Assembly (NCBI GenBank): GCA_025355995.1
Contig: JANXYQ010000014.1
Coordinates: 1-64,000 of the forward strand
DNA length: 64,000 bases
Reading direction: 5' to 3'
DNA from: Spirochaetaceae bacterium
Lineage (GTDB): Bacteria; Spirochaetota; Spirochaetia; Treponematales; Rectinemataceae
Under the pieces are notes generated by a model. The model saw only the letters and a list, made by a program, of their open reading frames with translations. It did not search any database and was not told the DNA's origin. Positions 9,313 through 16,576 of this stretch are shown piece by piece. Numbering within the stretch: the stretch's first letter is position 1; the number at the start of each line of letters is the position of its first letter. A program made the position numbers and the translations under genes.

Positions 9313-10425
9313 TTACAGTAGCGTATCCGCATCGGCGTAGGCAAGGCCGAAGGCCTTGGCGACCTCCGGGTACGTGCACTTGCCGGCGTAGACGTTGAGC
9401 CCCTGCTTGAGGTCGGGATTCCTCTTCATCGCCTCCTCGAGCCCCATGTCGGCTATCTTGAGGCCGTAGGGAAGGGTCGAGCTCGTGAGGGCGAGGGTGC
9501 TGGTGAGGGCCACGGCCCCGGGCATGTTGGCGACGCAATAGTGCACGACGCCGTCCACCACGAAGGTGGGGTCGTCGTGGGTCGTGGGCCTCGTCGTCTC
9601 GACGCAGCCGCCCTGGTCCACCGCGACGTCGACGATCACCGAGAGTTTCTTCATGAGCTTGAGGTGCTCGCGCTTGATAAGGCGGGGGGCCTGGGCGCCG
9701 GGGATGAGGACGGCGCCGATGACGAGGTCGCTCTCCTTGATGACGGTGAGGACGTTCTCCTCGGTGGCGTAAAGCGTGGCCAGGTCGCCCCGGAAGATGT
9801 CGTCGAGGTAGGCGAGCCGGCTCGGGCTCACGTCGAGGACGGTGACGGCCGCGCCCATGCCCACGGCCACCTTGGCCGCGTTGGTGCCTACGACGCCGCC
9901 GCCCAGTATCGCGACCTTGCCGCGAGGGACGCCGGGCACGCCGCCCAGGAGCACGCCGCGGCCGCCGAAGGGCTTCTCGAGGTACTTGGCGCCTTCCTGC
10001 ACGGAGAGCCGCCCCGCGATCTCGCTCATCGGCTTGAGGCAGGGCAGGGTGCCGTCGGCCATGCGGATGGTCTCGTAGGCCACGCCCTTGATCTTGCGCG
10101 CGAGGAGGGCGTCGGTCTGCTCGCGATCGGCGGCGAGATGGAGGTAGGTGAAGAGGATCTGCCCCTCGCGGAGCAGGCCGTACTCCTCGCTTTGGGGCTC
10201 CTTGACCTTAATGATCATGTCGCAGGAGTCGAAGATCCGCTTCCTGTCCGACTCGATGCGCGCGCCGGCGGCGACATACTCGGCGTCCTCGAAGCCGGCA
10301 TCGGCCCCGGCTCCGGCCTGGACCGTCACGTGGTGGCCGTGATTCACATAGGATCTTACGCAATGGGGCGTGACCCCGACGCGGTACTCGTGCCTCTTGA
10401 TTTCCTTGACGCAACCGATTTTCAT
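9313..10425 (-). CDS. ald: Alanine dehydrogenase
   Basis: NAD-dependent enzyme of 370 residues interconverting L-alanine with pyruvate and ammonia. The N-terminal [14 protein letters not shown] block holds the pyruvate-contact Arg and Lys, and the catalytic His is in FTYLHLA (near residue 96). The nucleotide-binding motif is [17 protein letters not shown] (residues 169-185), and [14 protein letters not shown] carries further active-site residues. Full family length. GGAGG lies 7 bases before the ATG. The pair of alanine dehydrogenase and serine dehydratase in the window points to amino-acid deamination to pyruvate. Confidence 0.97.
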   Translation of the reverse strand: MKIGCVKEIKRHEYRVGVTPHCVRSYVNHGHHVTVQAGAGADAGFEDAEYVAAGARIESDRKRIFDSCDMIIKVKEPQSEEYGLLREGQILFTYLHLAADREQTDALLARKIKGVAYETIRMADGTLPCLKPMSEIAGRLSVQEGAKYLEKPFGGRGVLLGGVPGVPRGKVAILGGGVVGTNAAKVAVGMGAAVTVLDVSPSRLAYLDDIFRGDLATLYATEENVLTVIKESDLVIGAVLIPGAQAPRLIKREHLKLMKKLSVIVDVAVDQGGCVETTRPTTHDDPTFVVDGVVHYCVANMPGAVALTSTLALTSSTLPYGLKIADMGLEEAMKRNPDLKQGLNVYAGKCTYPEVAKAFGLAYADADTLL

Positions 10426-10451
10426 GTTCGTACCTCCGATATCTGGGGCGG

Positions 10452-10469
10452 CAGTATCTACGAATACTG
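10452..10469. promoter_or_regulatory. Inverted repeat upstream of ald, candidate operator
   Basis: CAGTAT, six bases, ATACTG: a perfect 6-base inverted repeat 27-44 bases upstream of the ald ATG. It lies just downstream of a minus-strand TATAAC (10487-10482) that could be the ald -10 element, so a bound regulator here would block transcription. Confidence 0.4.
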
Positions 10470-10507
10470 TAGCTATTATCGGTTATACTACGTTTTTCGC
10501 ATTTGCA

Positions 10508-10547
10508 CTAGGATATTTTGTGCATATCTAGAATATTTACTGCATAT
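10508..10547. repeat. Two head-to-tail 20-bp direct repeats upstream of ald
   Basis: Bases 10508-10527 and 10528-10547 match at 17 of 20 positions (CTAG.ATATTT..TGCATAT). They abut exactly, so the period is close to two helical turns. They sit in a strongly AT-rich island, upstream of the presumed ald -10 element. The TAG-AATATT-ACTG core resembles the E. coli Lrp consensus but is one base short, so binding by the adjacent Lrp homologue is inference. Confidence 0.6.
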
Positions 10548-10641
10548 AGCTATACGAAAATCCGCAGAAAGTTTGATTATTCGAGTCGAGGCGAAGCGGA
10601 TAAATTAACCCATCGCATAGCGCGACAGAGAAGGAACACTA

Positions 10642-10800
10642 GTGGCCGAAGATGGAAAGAAGCTGCTCCACGCCGGCTTCGAGCCGGGCATCCGCTGGAC
10701 GAGCACCCACTCCTGGTTCCTGGTTTTCCTGACTGTCCTAGACGCCGCGATCATATGGCTGACGGTGGTGGAGTACCGGAGGATCAAGGGCTCGGGATAG
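10642..10800 (+). CDS. Small single-span membrane protein (52 aa), unknown function
   Basis: A short frame starting at GTG 10642 with AGAAGGA about 7 bases upstream. The product begins MAEDGKKLLHAGFEPG and has one strong membrane helix (about residues 22-44, WFLVFLTVLDAAIIWLTVV). It ends with a short basic tail, YRRIKGSG. It is transcribed toward the oxidase genes and stops 3 bases from the convergent coxB stop. I do not recognise a family. The position suggests an accessory subunit or assembly peptide of the oxidase, but the opposite orientation argues for separate control. Confidence 0.55.
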   Translation: MAEDGKKLLHAGFEPGIRWTSTHSWFLVFLTVLDAAIIWLTVVEYRRIKGSG

Positions 10801-10803
10801 CGG

Positions 10804-11436
10804 TTACTCCCCATCCATCGGCGCGTCCCCATCCTTCGGCGCAGCCCCGCCGGCCAGCCAGGTTTCGTACTTGTCCTGCGGCAGGACGAAGAGCTTCGCC
10901 ATCATCTCCGAGTGGTTCGTGCCGCAGTAGACGGTGCACAGGATGTCGAAGGCGCCGAGCCTCGTCGCCTTGAACCAGGCGTAGGTCTTCATGCCGGGGA
11001 CGGCGTCCACCTGTATGCGGTAGCCGGGCAGGTAGAAGCCGTGGATGACGTCGTCGGAGTCTATGGTGAGCCGCACGTCGCGGCCCACGGGCACCACGAG
11101 CTGGGGCGACTTCTTGCCGTCGGGGTACTCGAAGGACCAGGACCATTGCCGCGAGTGGACCGCCACCTCGAAGGAGCCGGCCGGGGCGTGCCTGAGGAAG
11201 TTATAGCCGGTGAGGCCGTAGAAGAACATGCTGAGGGCCAGCAGGGTCGGCAGGACGATCCAGAGGACCTCGAGCAGGTTGTTGCCGTGTATCTCGGTCG
11301 GCACGGGATTCCGCTTGGCCCGATAGCGGACGGAGAAGTAGACCAGGAAGAAGACGATGCCGAAGAACAGCAGGAAGGCGAAGGCGGCTATGTAGTAAAG
11401 GCTCTCGTCCACCGCCCCGATCGTTGTCGCTTCCAT
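10804..11436 (-). CDS. coxB: Cytochrome c oxidase subunit II
   Basis: A 210-residue subunit carrying the CuA centre that accepts electrons from cytochrome c. There are two N-terminal membrane hairpin helices (about 14-36 and 55-76), then the periplasmic cupredoxin domain. The CuA ligands are His in DDVIHGFY and the C-x3-C-x3-H-x2-M set in CTVYCGTNHSEM. There is no fused cytochrome c domain and the chain is short for the family. Unusually it is the last gene of the cox operon, 10 bases after the subunit IV gene, rather than the first. Confidence 0.95.
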   Translation of the reverse strand: MEATTIGAVDESLYYIAAFAFLLFFGIVFFLVYFSVRYRAKRNPVPTEIHGNNLLEVLWIVLPTLLALSMFFYGLTGYNFLRHAPAGSFEVAVHSRQWSWSFEYPDGKKSPQLVVPVGRDVRLTIDSDDVIHGFYLPGYRIQVDAVPGMKTYAWFKATRLGAFDILCTVYCGTNHSEMMAKLFVLPQDKYETWLAGGAAPKDGDAPMDGE

Positions 11437-11446
11437 GTGGCGCCCC

Positions 11447-11737
11447 CTACCTGTACAGGATATCCGTGTACGTCAGGCCGATGAAGACGGCCAGGGTGAC
11501 GACGACGATCGGCATCAGGATCTTGACGAGGAGCCGCTTCTCGTAGCGCAGGTGCATGAAGTACAGGAGCACGAGGACGGACTTGGTCCCCGCGATGGCG
11601 AGCACTACGGCGATCGCGAGACGGCCGATATCAAGGCTCGCGGAGGTCACGGTGACCGCCGTCAGGCCGACGAGGGCGGCGTAGACCGCGAAATAGGTCC
11701 GGTATCCTGGCTTGCGCTCGATTTTGGTGTCGCTCAA
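11447..11737 (-). CDS. Cytochrome c oxidase subunit IV (CtaF/COX4-pro type)
   Basis: A 96-residue membrane protein with three hydrophobic helices and the VLLYFMHLRYEKRL motif typical of bacterial oxidase subunit IV, thought to help assemble the CuB site. The start is TTG 11737, since GGAGG lies 6 bases upstream and no in-frame ATG or GTG fits. It follows coxC by 14 bases and precedes coxB by 10. Confidence 0.85.
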   Translation of the reverse strand: MSDTKIERKPGYRTYFAVYAALVGLTAVTVTSASLDIGRLAIAVVLAIAGTKSVLVLLYFMHLRYEKRLLVKILMPIVVVTLAVFIGLTYTDILYR

Positions 11738-11751
11738 CGCGGGCCTCCACT

Positions 11752-12363
11752 CTATGAGATCAGGTAGAACAGCGGGAACAGGAAGATCCAGATCACGTCG
11801 ACGAGATGCCAGAAAAGGGTCGCGTTCTCGACGAGGACGGGATGCTCGGCGTCGATCTTGCCCCGCGACAGAGCCCGTAGGCCGTAGCCGAAAATGCCCA
11901 TCCCTACGATGACGTGGATGGCGTGCAGTCCGGTCATCGTGAAGTACAGGCCGAAGAAGAGGATCTGCCCCGGGGGAAGGGAGAGGAGGTGGGCCGCGTT
12001 CGGGTAGAGGCCATGCTCGAATTTCGCCGCCCACTCGAAGCCCTTCACCGTAAGGAAGGTCAAGGCGAGGAGGATCGTGGCCCAGATGAAGAGCTTGGAC
12101 CGCGCGGCCCTCCCCTCGCGCAGCTCGTGGACCGCCAGGGCCGCGCTGAGGCTCGAGGTGATCAGGACTATCGTGTTGAGCGTCCCGGAGAAGCGGGAAA
12201 GGTCCTGGGAGGCGGCGTGGAAATCGGCGGGATTCTTGTAGCGGTAGACCGAGTAGAGGAGAAATAGGCCGCCGAAGAGTAGGATCTCCGTGCAGATGAA
12301 GAGCCACATCCCGATGCAGCCTCTGTCGCGGTCGATCGGGCCGGCGTGCGTATGGCCGCTCAT
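11752..12363 (-). CDS. coxC: Cytochrome c oxidase subunit III
   Basis: A 203-residue protein with about five membrane helices (MWLFICTEILLFGGLF near residue 18, a GFEWAAKFEHGLYP loop, and GLHAIHVIVGM). It is the short five-helix form of COX3 common in bacteria. The start at ATG 12363 overlaps the coxA TGA by four bases, so translation is probably coupled to subunit I. The C-terminal HLVDVIWIFLFPLFYL is the family signature. Confidence 0.94.
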   Translation of the reverse strand: MSGHTHAGPIDRDRGCIGMWLFICTEILLFGGLFLLYSVYRYKNPADFHAASQDLSRFSGTLNTIVLITSSLSAALAVHELREGRAARSKLFIWATILLALTFLTVKGFEWAAKFEHGLYPNAAHLLSLPPGQILFFGLYFTMTGLHAIHVIVGMGIFGYGLRALSRGKIDAEHPVLVENATLFWHLVDVIWIFLFPLFYLIS

Positions 12364-13985
12364 CGCTTCTCCTCCATCCCCGAGTAGTCGTAGGGGCCCT
12401 TGGTGACGGTCGGCGGCTCCTCCCAATTCTCGAGGGGGGGCGGCGAGGGAAGGGTCCACTCGAGGGTAGCCCCGCCCCAGGGATTGTCCGGCGCCTTGGC
12501 CCCGCGCTTCGCATTGTACAGGAGGTTGACGAGGATTATCGCGACGCCCGCCGCCAGGACGTAGGAGCCGACGCTCGACAGCAGCTGGAGCTCGTTGAAC
12601 TTCGGGAGGTAGGAATAGTAGCGCCGCGGCATGCCCTGCCAGCCCATGATGAACATCGGGAAGTAGAAGACGTTGAAGCCGACGAAGGTGACGAGCCAGC
12701 CGACCACCGCCGCCGTCTTCGAGTACATGCGGCCGGTCATCTTGGGGTACCAGTAGTGGAGGGCCGCGAAGATGCCGAAGCCGAAGCCGCCGAAGATGAT
12801 GTAGTGGAAGTGGGCGACCACGAAATAGGTGTCGTGCAACTGGACGTTGGCGGAGAGGGCTCCGAGGAAGAGCCCCGTCAGGCCTCCGATCGAGAAGAGG
12901 AAGACGAAGGTGAGGGCGAAGAGGAAGGGGGGCTCGAGCTTGATCGAGCCCTTGTACATGGTCGCGATCCAGTTGAAGACCTTGATGGCGCTGGGCACTG
13001 CGACGAGGAAAGTGAGCAGGGAGAAGATGATGTCGGCCGTGTCGCTCTGGCCGGATACGTACATGTGGTGGCCCCAGACCAGGGAGCCGACGGAGGCGAT
13101 CGCCAGGCTGGAGAAGGCGATCATCTTGTAGCCGAAGATGTTCTTCCGCGAGAAGACGGGGAAGAGGTCGGAGATGATCCCCATCGCCGGCAGGATCATG
13201 ATGTAGACCGCCGGGTGGGAGTAGATCCAGAAGAGGTGCTGGTAGAGCAGGGGATCGCCGCCCTTGGTCGGGTCGAAGACCCCTATCCCGAAGAGGCGCT
13301 CCACGACGATGAGGAGCATGGTGATCCCCACGATGGGCGTCGCGAGTATCTGCACCCAGGCCGTCGCGTACAGGCCCCAGACCGAGAGCGGCATCTTGAA
13401 GAAGGTCATCCCCGGCGCGCGCAGCTGGTGCACGGTGGTGACGATATTGATCCCCGTGAGGATGGAGGACATGCCCAGGATGAAGACCGCGAAGGTGGCC
13501 AGAGGCACGTTGACCGAGGTCTTGAGGCTGAAGGGCACGTAGAAGGTCCAGCCGGTATCGGGGGCGCCGCCGTTGGTGAAGACCGCGACGGCCGCGAGGA
13601 CGGCCCCGAAGAGGAAGAGGTACCAGGAGAACAGGTTAAGGCGCGGGAAGGCCATGTCGTTGGCGCCGACGAGCATGGGCAGGGCGAAGTTGCCGAAGAT
13701 CGTCGGTATGCCGGGTATCACGACCAGGAAGATCTGGATGATGCCGTGGAGGGTGAACATGATGTTGTAGGTGCGGGCGTCCATCAGCCTCATGCTCGGG
13801 GACTGCAGCTGGACCCGCATGAGGACGCCGAGTACCACGGCGGTCGAGAAGAAGACGCCGATGAGCGACAGGTAGAGGATCCCTATGCGCTTGTGGTTGG
13901 TGGAGGTCAGCCAGGAGAGGATGCCGCGCCTGCCGCCCTGAGGCGCGAAATACGGGGCCCGGGCCTCGTGTACCGTATCGCCCAT
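12360..13985 (-). CDS. coxA: Cytochrome c oxidase subunit I
   Basis: The 541-residue catalytic subunit (haem a, haem a3-CuB) of a proton-pumping oxidase that reduces O2 to water. Twelve helices are expected. Visible are the low-spin haem histidine in MFTLHGIIQIF, the CuB histidine in WIYSHPAVYIM, the HH pair in WGHHMYVSGQ, and the haem a3/a ligands in FVVAHFHYIIFGG. YSHPAVY in place of GHPEVY marks an A2-type D-channel, as in Rhodothermus and Thermus caa3 oxidases. The gene starts one base after the SCO gene stop and overlaps coxC by four bases. Confidence 0.97.
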   Translation of the reverse strand: MGDTVHEARAPYFAPQGGRRGILSWLTSTNHKRIGILYLSLIGVFFSTAVVLGVLMRVQLQSPSMRLMDARTYNIMFTLHGIIQIFLVVIPGIPTIFGNFALPMLVGANDMAFPRLNLFSWYLFLFGAVLAAVAVFTNGGAPDTGWTFYVPFSLKTSVNVPLATFAVFILGMSSILTGINIVTTVHQLRAPGMTFFKMPLSVWGLYATAWVQILATPIVGITMLLIVVERLFGIGVFDPTKGGDPLLYQHLFWIYSHPAVYIMILPAMGIISDLFPVFSRKNIFGYKMIAFSSLAIASVGSLVWGHHMYVSGQSDTADIIFSLLTFLVAVPSAIKVFNWIATMYKGSIKLEPPFLFALTFVFLFSIGGLTGLFLGALSANVQLHDTYFVVAHFHYIIFGGFGFGIFAALHYWYPKMTGRMYSKTAAVVGWLVTFVGFNVFYFPMFIMGWQGMPRRYYSYLPKFNELQLLSSVGSYVLAAGVAIILVNLLYNAKRGAKAPDNPWGGATLEWTLPSPPPLENWEEPPTVTKGPYDYSGMEEKR

Positions 13986-13986
13986 G

Positions 13987-14802
13987 CTATCTCCCTTGCG
14001 TCCTGCGGCGCCGCCTCGTGCCCGAGAGTACCAGGTAGAGCACGAAGCCGCCGACCAGGATGGTGATTACGATCCCGCTCACGCGCAGGACGTTGAAGCC
14101 GAACTGGCGGCTCTGGGGATTATAGCTCATGCAGAAGCGCAAGAGCTTGGCTATCGTCGGCCGAACGAGGCCTGACGAGGCCTCGAGCAGGGACATCGAG
14201 ACGTCCACCGGCAGGAAATCCGCCCCGTTCATGTAGCGGACTATCTTCCCCCTGGGGGAGAGTACGACCAGCCCGAGCGGATGGTCGAAGTCTGCGCCGT
14301 TCTTCGCGTAGCTGAAGCCCACCGAATCCGCGAGCGCGTCTATGGAGGCGTGGCTGCCGACCAGGAAGCGCCAGGCGGAGGGCGGGAAGGGCTTCTCCAC
14401 CGAGGCGAGGGCGATGGCCTTCTTGGGCAGGGCGTCCGCCGGGACCTCGGTCTCGTCGACGCTGACGGTCACTACGCGGTAGGCGGAATCGGGATCCGCG
14501 TCGACCCCGTGCAGGGCCTGGGCGATGCCGACGAGGAGGCCGTTGCACTCGTTCTTGCAACGGTAGTAGACGAAGTTGAGGAGGACCGGCCTGTCGACCA
14601 GGTCGCCGAAGCGCAGGGAGACGCCGTCCTCGCCGGTGAAGGACGCGTCGAGGGCGGCCGTCGAGCCCAGGCGCTCCTCGAAGCCGAGGGGGGCCGAGCC
14701 CGTGGCCCCCTCGTGGGCGAGGGCGGGATTCCCGAGCGCCAGCGCCAGCGCCAGGGCGAAGGCGATCGCCGAGACGCGGACGGTCGCCGGAAGAGGGCTC
14801 AT
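13987..14802 (-). CDS. SCO1/SenC family copper chaperone
   Basis: A 271-residue thioredoxin-fold protein that delivers copper to the CuA site of subunit II. The N-terminal signal or anchor segment covers residues 1-29. The copper ligands are the CKNEC pair (C-x3-C) and the His of the later FDHPLGL motif. A C-terminal membrane helix (about residues 240-260) is followed by a basic tail. The ATG overlaps the stop of the preceding cytochrome gene by four bases, and coxA follows after one base, so assembly factor and enzyme are co-produced. Confidence 0.92.
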   Translation of the reverse strand: MSPLPATVRVSAIAFALALALALGNPALAHEGATGSAPLGFEERLGSTAALDASFTGEDGVSLRFGDLVDRPVLLNFVYYRCKNECNGLLVGIAQALHGVDADPDSAYRVVTVSVDETEVPADALPKKAIALASVEKPFPPSAWRFLVGSHASIDALADSVGFSYAKNGADFDHPLGLVVLSPRGKIVRYMNGADFLPVDVSMSLLEASSGLVRPTIAKLLRFCMSYNPQSRQFGFNVLRVSGIVITILVGGFVLYLVLSGTRRRRRTQGR

Positions 14803-15548
14803 CGGAACTCGGCCTTCATGTAAGCGTACAGGACCTTCGCCTGCGCCTCCTCGAGCGCGTCCTCGCCGAAGGGAGGCATGTCGCCCGGCTTGCCGTCGGG
14901 CATGGCCGGCGCCCGGACGAATCGCTCGAAGCCCTCGAAACCGGCCATTTTCCCGGAGCCCTTGATCGGCAGGGAGGCGACGATGGAGTTGCCGCCGCCC
15001 GCGTGGCAGCCGGCGCAGTTCGCCTCGAAGAGAGCCTTGCCGTCGAGGTCCTTCGCCTCGCCCGCGGGCTCGGTCCGGCCCTCGGCAACGCCGATGCGAG
15101 GCGCCTCGGCGACTACGGGGCCCTTCCCGTAGACTAGGCCGGCGCCGTACAGGGCCACGGCCGCGGCTGCGATGAAAGAGCAGGCGTAGACGATGGCCAG
15201 CGCGGCGCTTCGGGGCCTCTCCTCGCTGCCGACGATGATCCCGGCTCCTAGAAGGACGAGGAGGATGGCCGACAGGATCATCTTGGCCCGAATAGCGGGA
15301 ATCACCGCCCCCTGAAAGTAGTGGATCCAGTCGAAGACGCCGAAGAGGATGGCGGGGACGAGCATGACGAGGGCCAGGATGGACGCATGCCGCGCCGTCG
15401 CGAGGAATTGGGCCCGCTTGAAGGCGAGGCCGACAACGAAGAAGACGAGGGCGCCGAAGACGAGGCCCGCCGGGACTCCGACCAGCAAGGGATGCGGCGG
15501 CGCCTGGAGACCCACAGTGGCGAGAAAACGGTAGAGCGCGTCTAGCAT
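14799..15548 (-). CDS. Membrane c-type cytochrome (DUF2231-like four-helix domain plus cytochrome c)
   Basis: A 249-residue first gene of the oxidase operon. Residues 1-145 hold four membrane helices like the DUF2231 domain. A periplasmic linker and a mono-haem cytochrome c domain follow, with CAGCH and a distal methionine probably in PGDMPPFGE. It may pass electrons to the CuA subunit, which has no haem domain of its own; that role is inference. The ATG at 15548 has a strong GAGGGAGG ribosome site. The region between it and divergent ctaB holds promoter-like TTGACA on this strand. Confidence 0.85.
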   Translation of the reverse strand: MLDALYRFLATVGLQAPPHPLLVGVPAGLVFGALVFFVVGLAFKRAQFLATARHASILALVMLVPAILFGVFDWIHYFQGAVIPAIRAKMILSAILLVLLGAGIIVGSEERPRSAALAIVYACSFIAAAAVALYGAGLVYGKGPVVAEAPRIGVAEGRTEPAGEAKDLDGKALFEANCAGCHAGGGNSIVASLPIKGSGKMAGFEGFERFVRAPAMPDGKPGDMPPFGEDALEEAQAKVLYAYMKAEFR

Positions 15549-15632
15549 GGGCGGCTTCCTCCCTCGATGACCTTCAAAGAAATAAGCGTCGCATAATACC
15601 CTGGATTTTGTCAAAGCAATATCCGAAAGCGA

Positions 15633-15641
15633 TGGTATCCT
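15633..15641 (+). promoter_or_regulatory. Extended -10 promoter candidate for ctaB
   Basis: TGGTATCCT reads as TG-n-TATCCT, an extended -10 element that ends 7 bases before the ctaB ATG. No ribosome site is present. TTGTCA at 15608 is too far for a normal -35. Confidence 0.4.
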
Positions 15642-15648
15642 GGACTCG

Positions 15649-16548
15649 ATGAAACGGTTGCGCGACTTCCTCAAGCTTATCAAGTTAGGCATCGTCGGAT
15701 CGAATGCCTTGAGCGCCGCGGGGGGGTTCGCCCTGGCCGCCGCTGGTCGCGGCCTCCCGCCCTGGGGCAGGGGCGCCGTCCTCCTCGCGGGGACCTCCCT
15801 CCTCGTCGGGGGCTCCTGCGCGGTCAACAACTGGCTGGACCGCGACGTCGACGCCATGATGGAGCGGACGAGGGAGAGGCCGACCGCTCGGGGCTCGATG
15901 GGCGCGCCCCAAGCCCTGGGGATAGGCGCAGGCCTCGTCGCGGCCGGTCTCGCCCTCCTCCTGGGCCTGGGACCGGTTCCCGCCGCCCTCGGCGCCGCCG
16001 GGGCGGCGATCTACGTTTTCGCCTACACCCTCTGGGCCAAGCGCCGGGGCGGAACCTCGAGCCTCCTCGTGGGCGGGATAGCGGGCGCGATCCCGCCCCT
16101 GATCGGCTGGGCGGCGGTCGACCCGCGGCTCGGGGGCGCCGCCTGGTCGCTTTTCGCCTTCCTGGCCGCCTGGCAGCAGGCCCATGTCAGGGCCCTCGCG
16201 CTCAAGCGGGCGGGAGAGTACCGGAGCGCGGGCATCCCGATGGCGGGTCTGTCGCCGCGGACGGGCCGCGGCGCTCCGCGGACAGGCCTCGGCGCTCCGC
16301 GGGCGGCCGCGCTCGCCTGGATCGCCGCGACCCTCCCCTTCCCCGCCCTCGCGCTGGCGCTGGGAGGGAGGCCTCTCGTAGGCGCGCGCCTCTCCGGCGC
16401 GCTCGCCTCGGCGGCGCTCTGCCTCGGCTGGCTCGCCTCGGGCTTGATCGGCCTCCGCTCCGAATCCTGGCCGCGTCGGATGTTCGCGGCCTCGCTCGCT
16501 TTTCTCGTCCTAGTCTTCGGCGTCCTCATAACCGCGAGCGCTTTCTAA
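15649..16548 (+). CDS. ctaB: Protohaem IX farnesyltransferase (haem O synthase)
   Basis: A 299-residue UbiA-family membrane prenyltransferase that makes haem O, the precursor of haem A for the oxidase encoded next to it. The first Asp-rich motif is NNWLDRDVDAMMERTRERP (about residues 61-79). A second polar loop with HVRALALKRAGEYRSAGIPM is the family signature. Eight or nine helices follow the usual pattern. The loop after that signature carries a perfectly phased 21-bp tandem repeat (16255-16296). No haem A synthase (ctaA) is present in the window. Confidence 0.93.
   Translation: MKRLRDFLKLIKLGIVGSNALSAAGGFALAAAGRGLPPWGRGAVLLAGTSLLVGGSCAVNNWLDRDVDAMMERTRERPTARGSMGAPQALGIGAGLVAAGLALLLGLGPVPAALGAAGAAIYVFAYTLWAKRRGGTSSLLVGGIAGAIPPLIGWAAVDPRLGGAAWSLFAFLAAWQQAHVRALALKRAGEYRSAGIPMAGLSPRTGRGAPRTGLGAPRAAALAWIAATLPFPALALALGGRPLVGARLSGALASAALCLGWLASGLIGLRSESWPRRMFAASLAFLVLVFGVLITASAF
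16255..16296 (+). repeat. 21-bp tandem repeat inside ctaB
   Basis: Two adjoining 21-bp units (16255-16275 and 16276-16296) match at 19 of 21 bases. They encode PRTGRGA then PRTGLGA in a polar loop between membrane helices. A partial third copy begins at 16297. Confidence 0.8.
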
Positions 16549-16564
16549 AACGCCCGGCGTGACC

Positions 16565-16570
16565 TATACT
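16565..16570 (+). promoter_or_regulatory. -10 element 6 bases before the hybrid kinase ATG
   Basis: TATACT ends at 16570, with ATG at 16577. The only purine-rich stretch (AAGG) is 2 bases from the ATG, too close to act as a ribosome site. No convincing -35 element is seen. Confidence 0.4.
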
Positions 16571-16576
16571 CAAGGC

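Noticed and set aside
10528-10547. Exact match to the E. coli Lrp consensus
   Set aside because: The core is one base shorter than the consensus and has mismatches, so only a candidate site is claimed.
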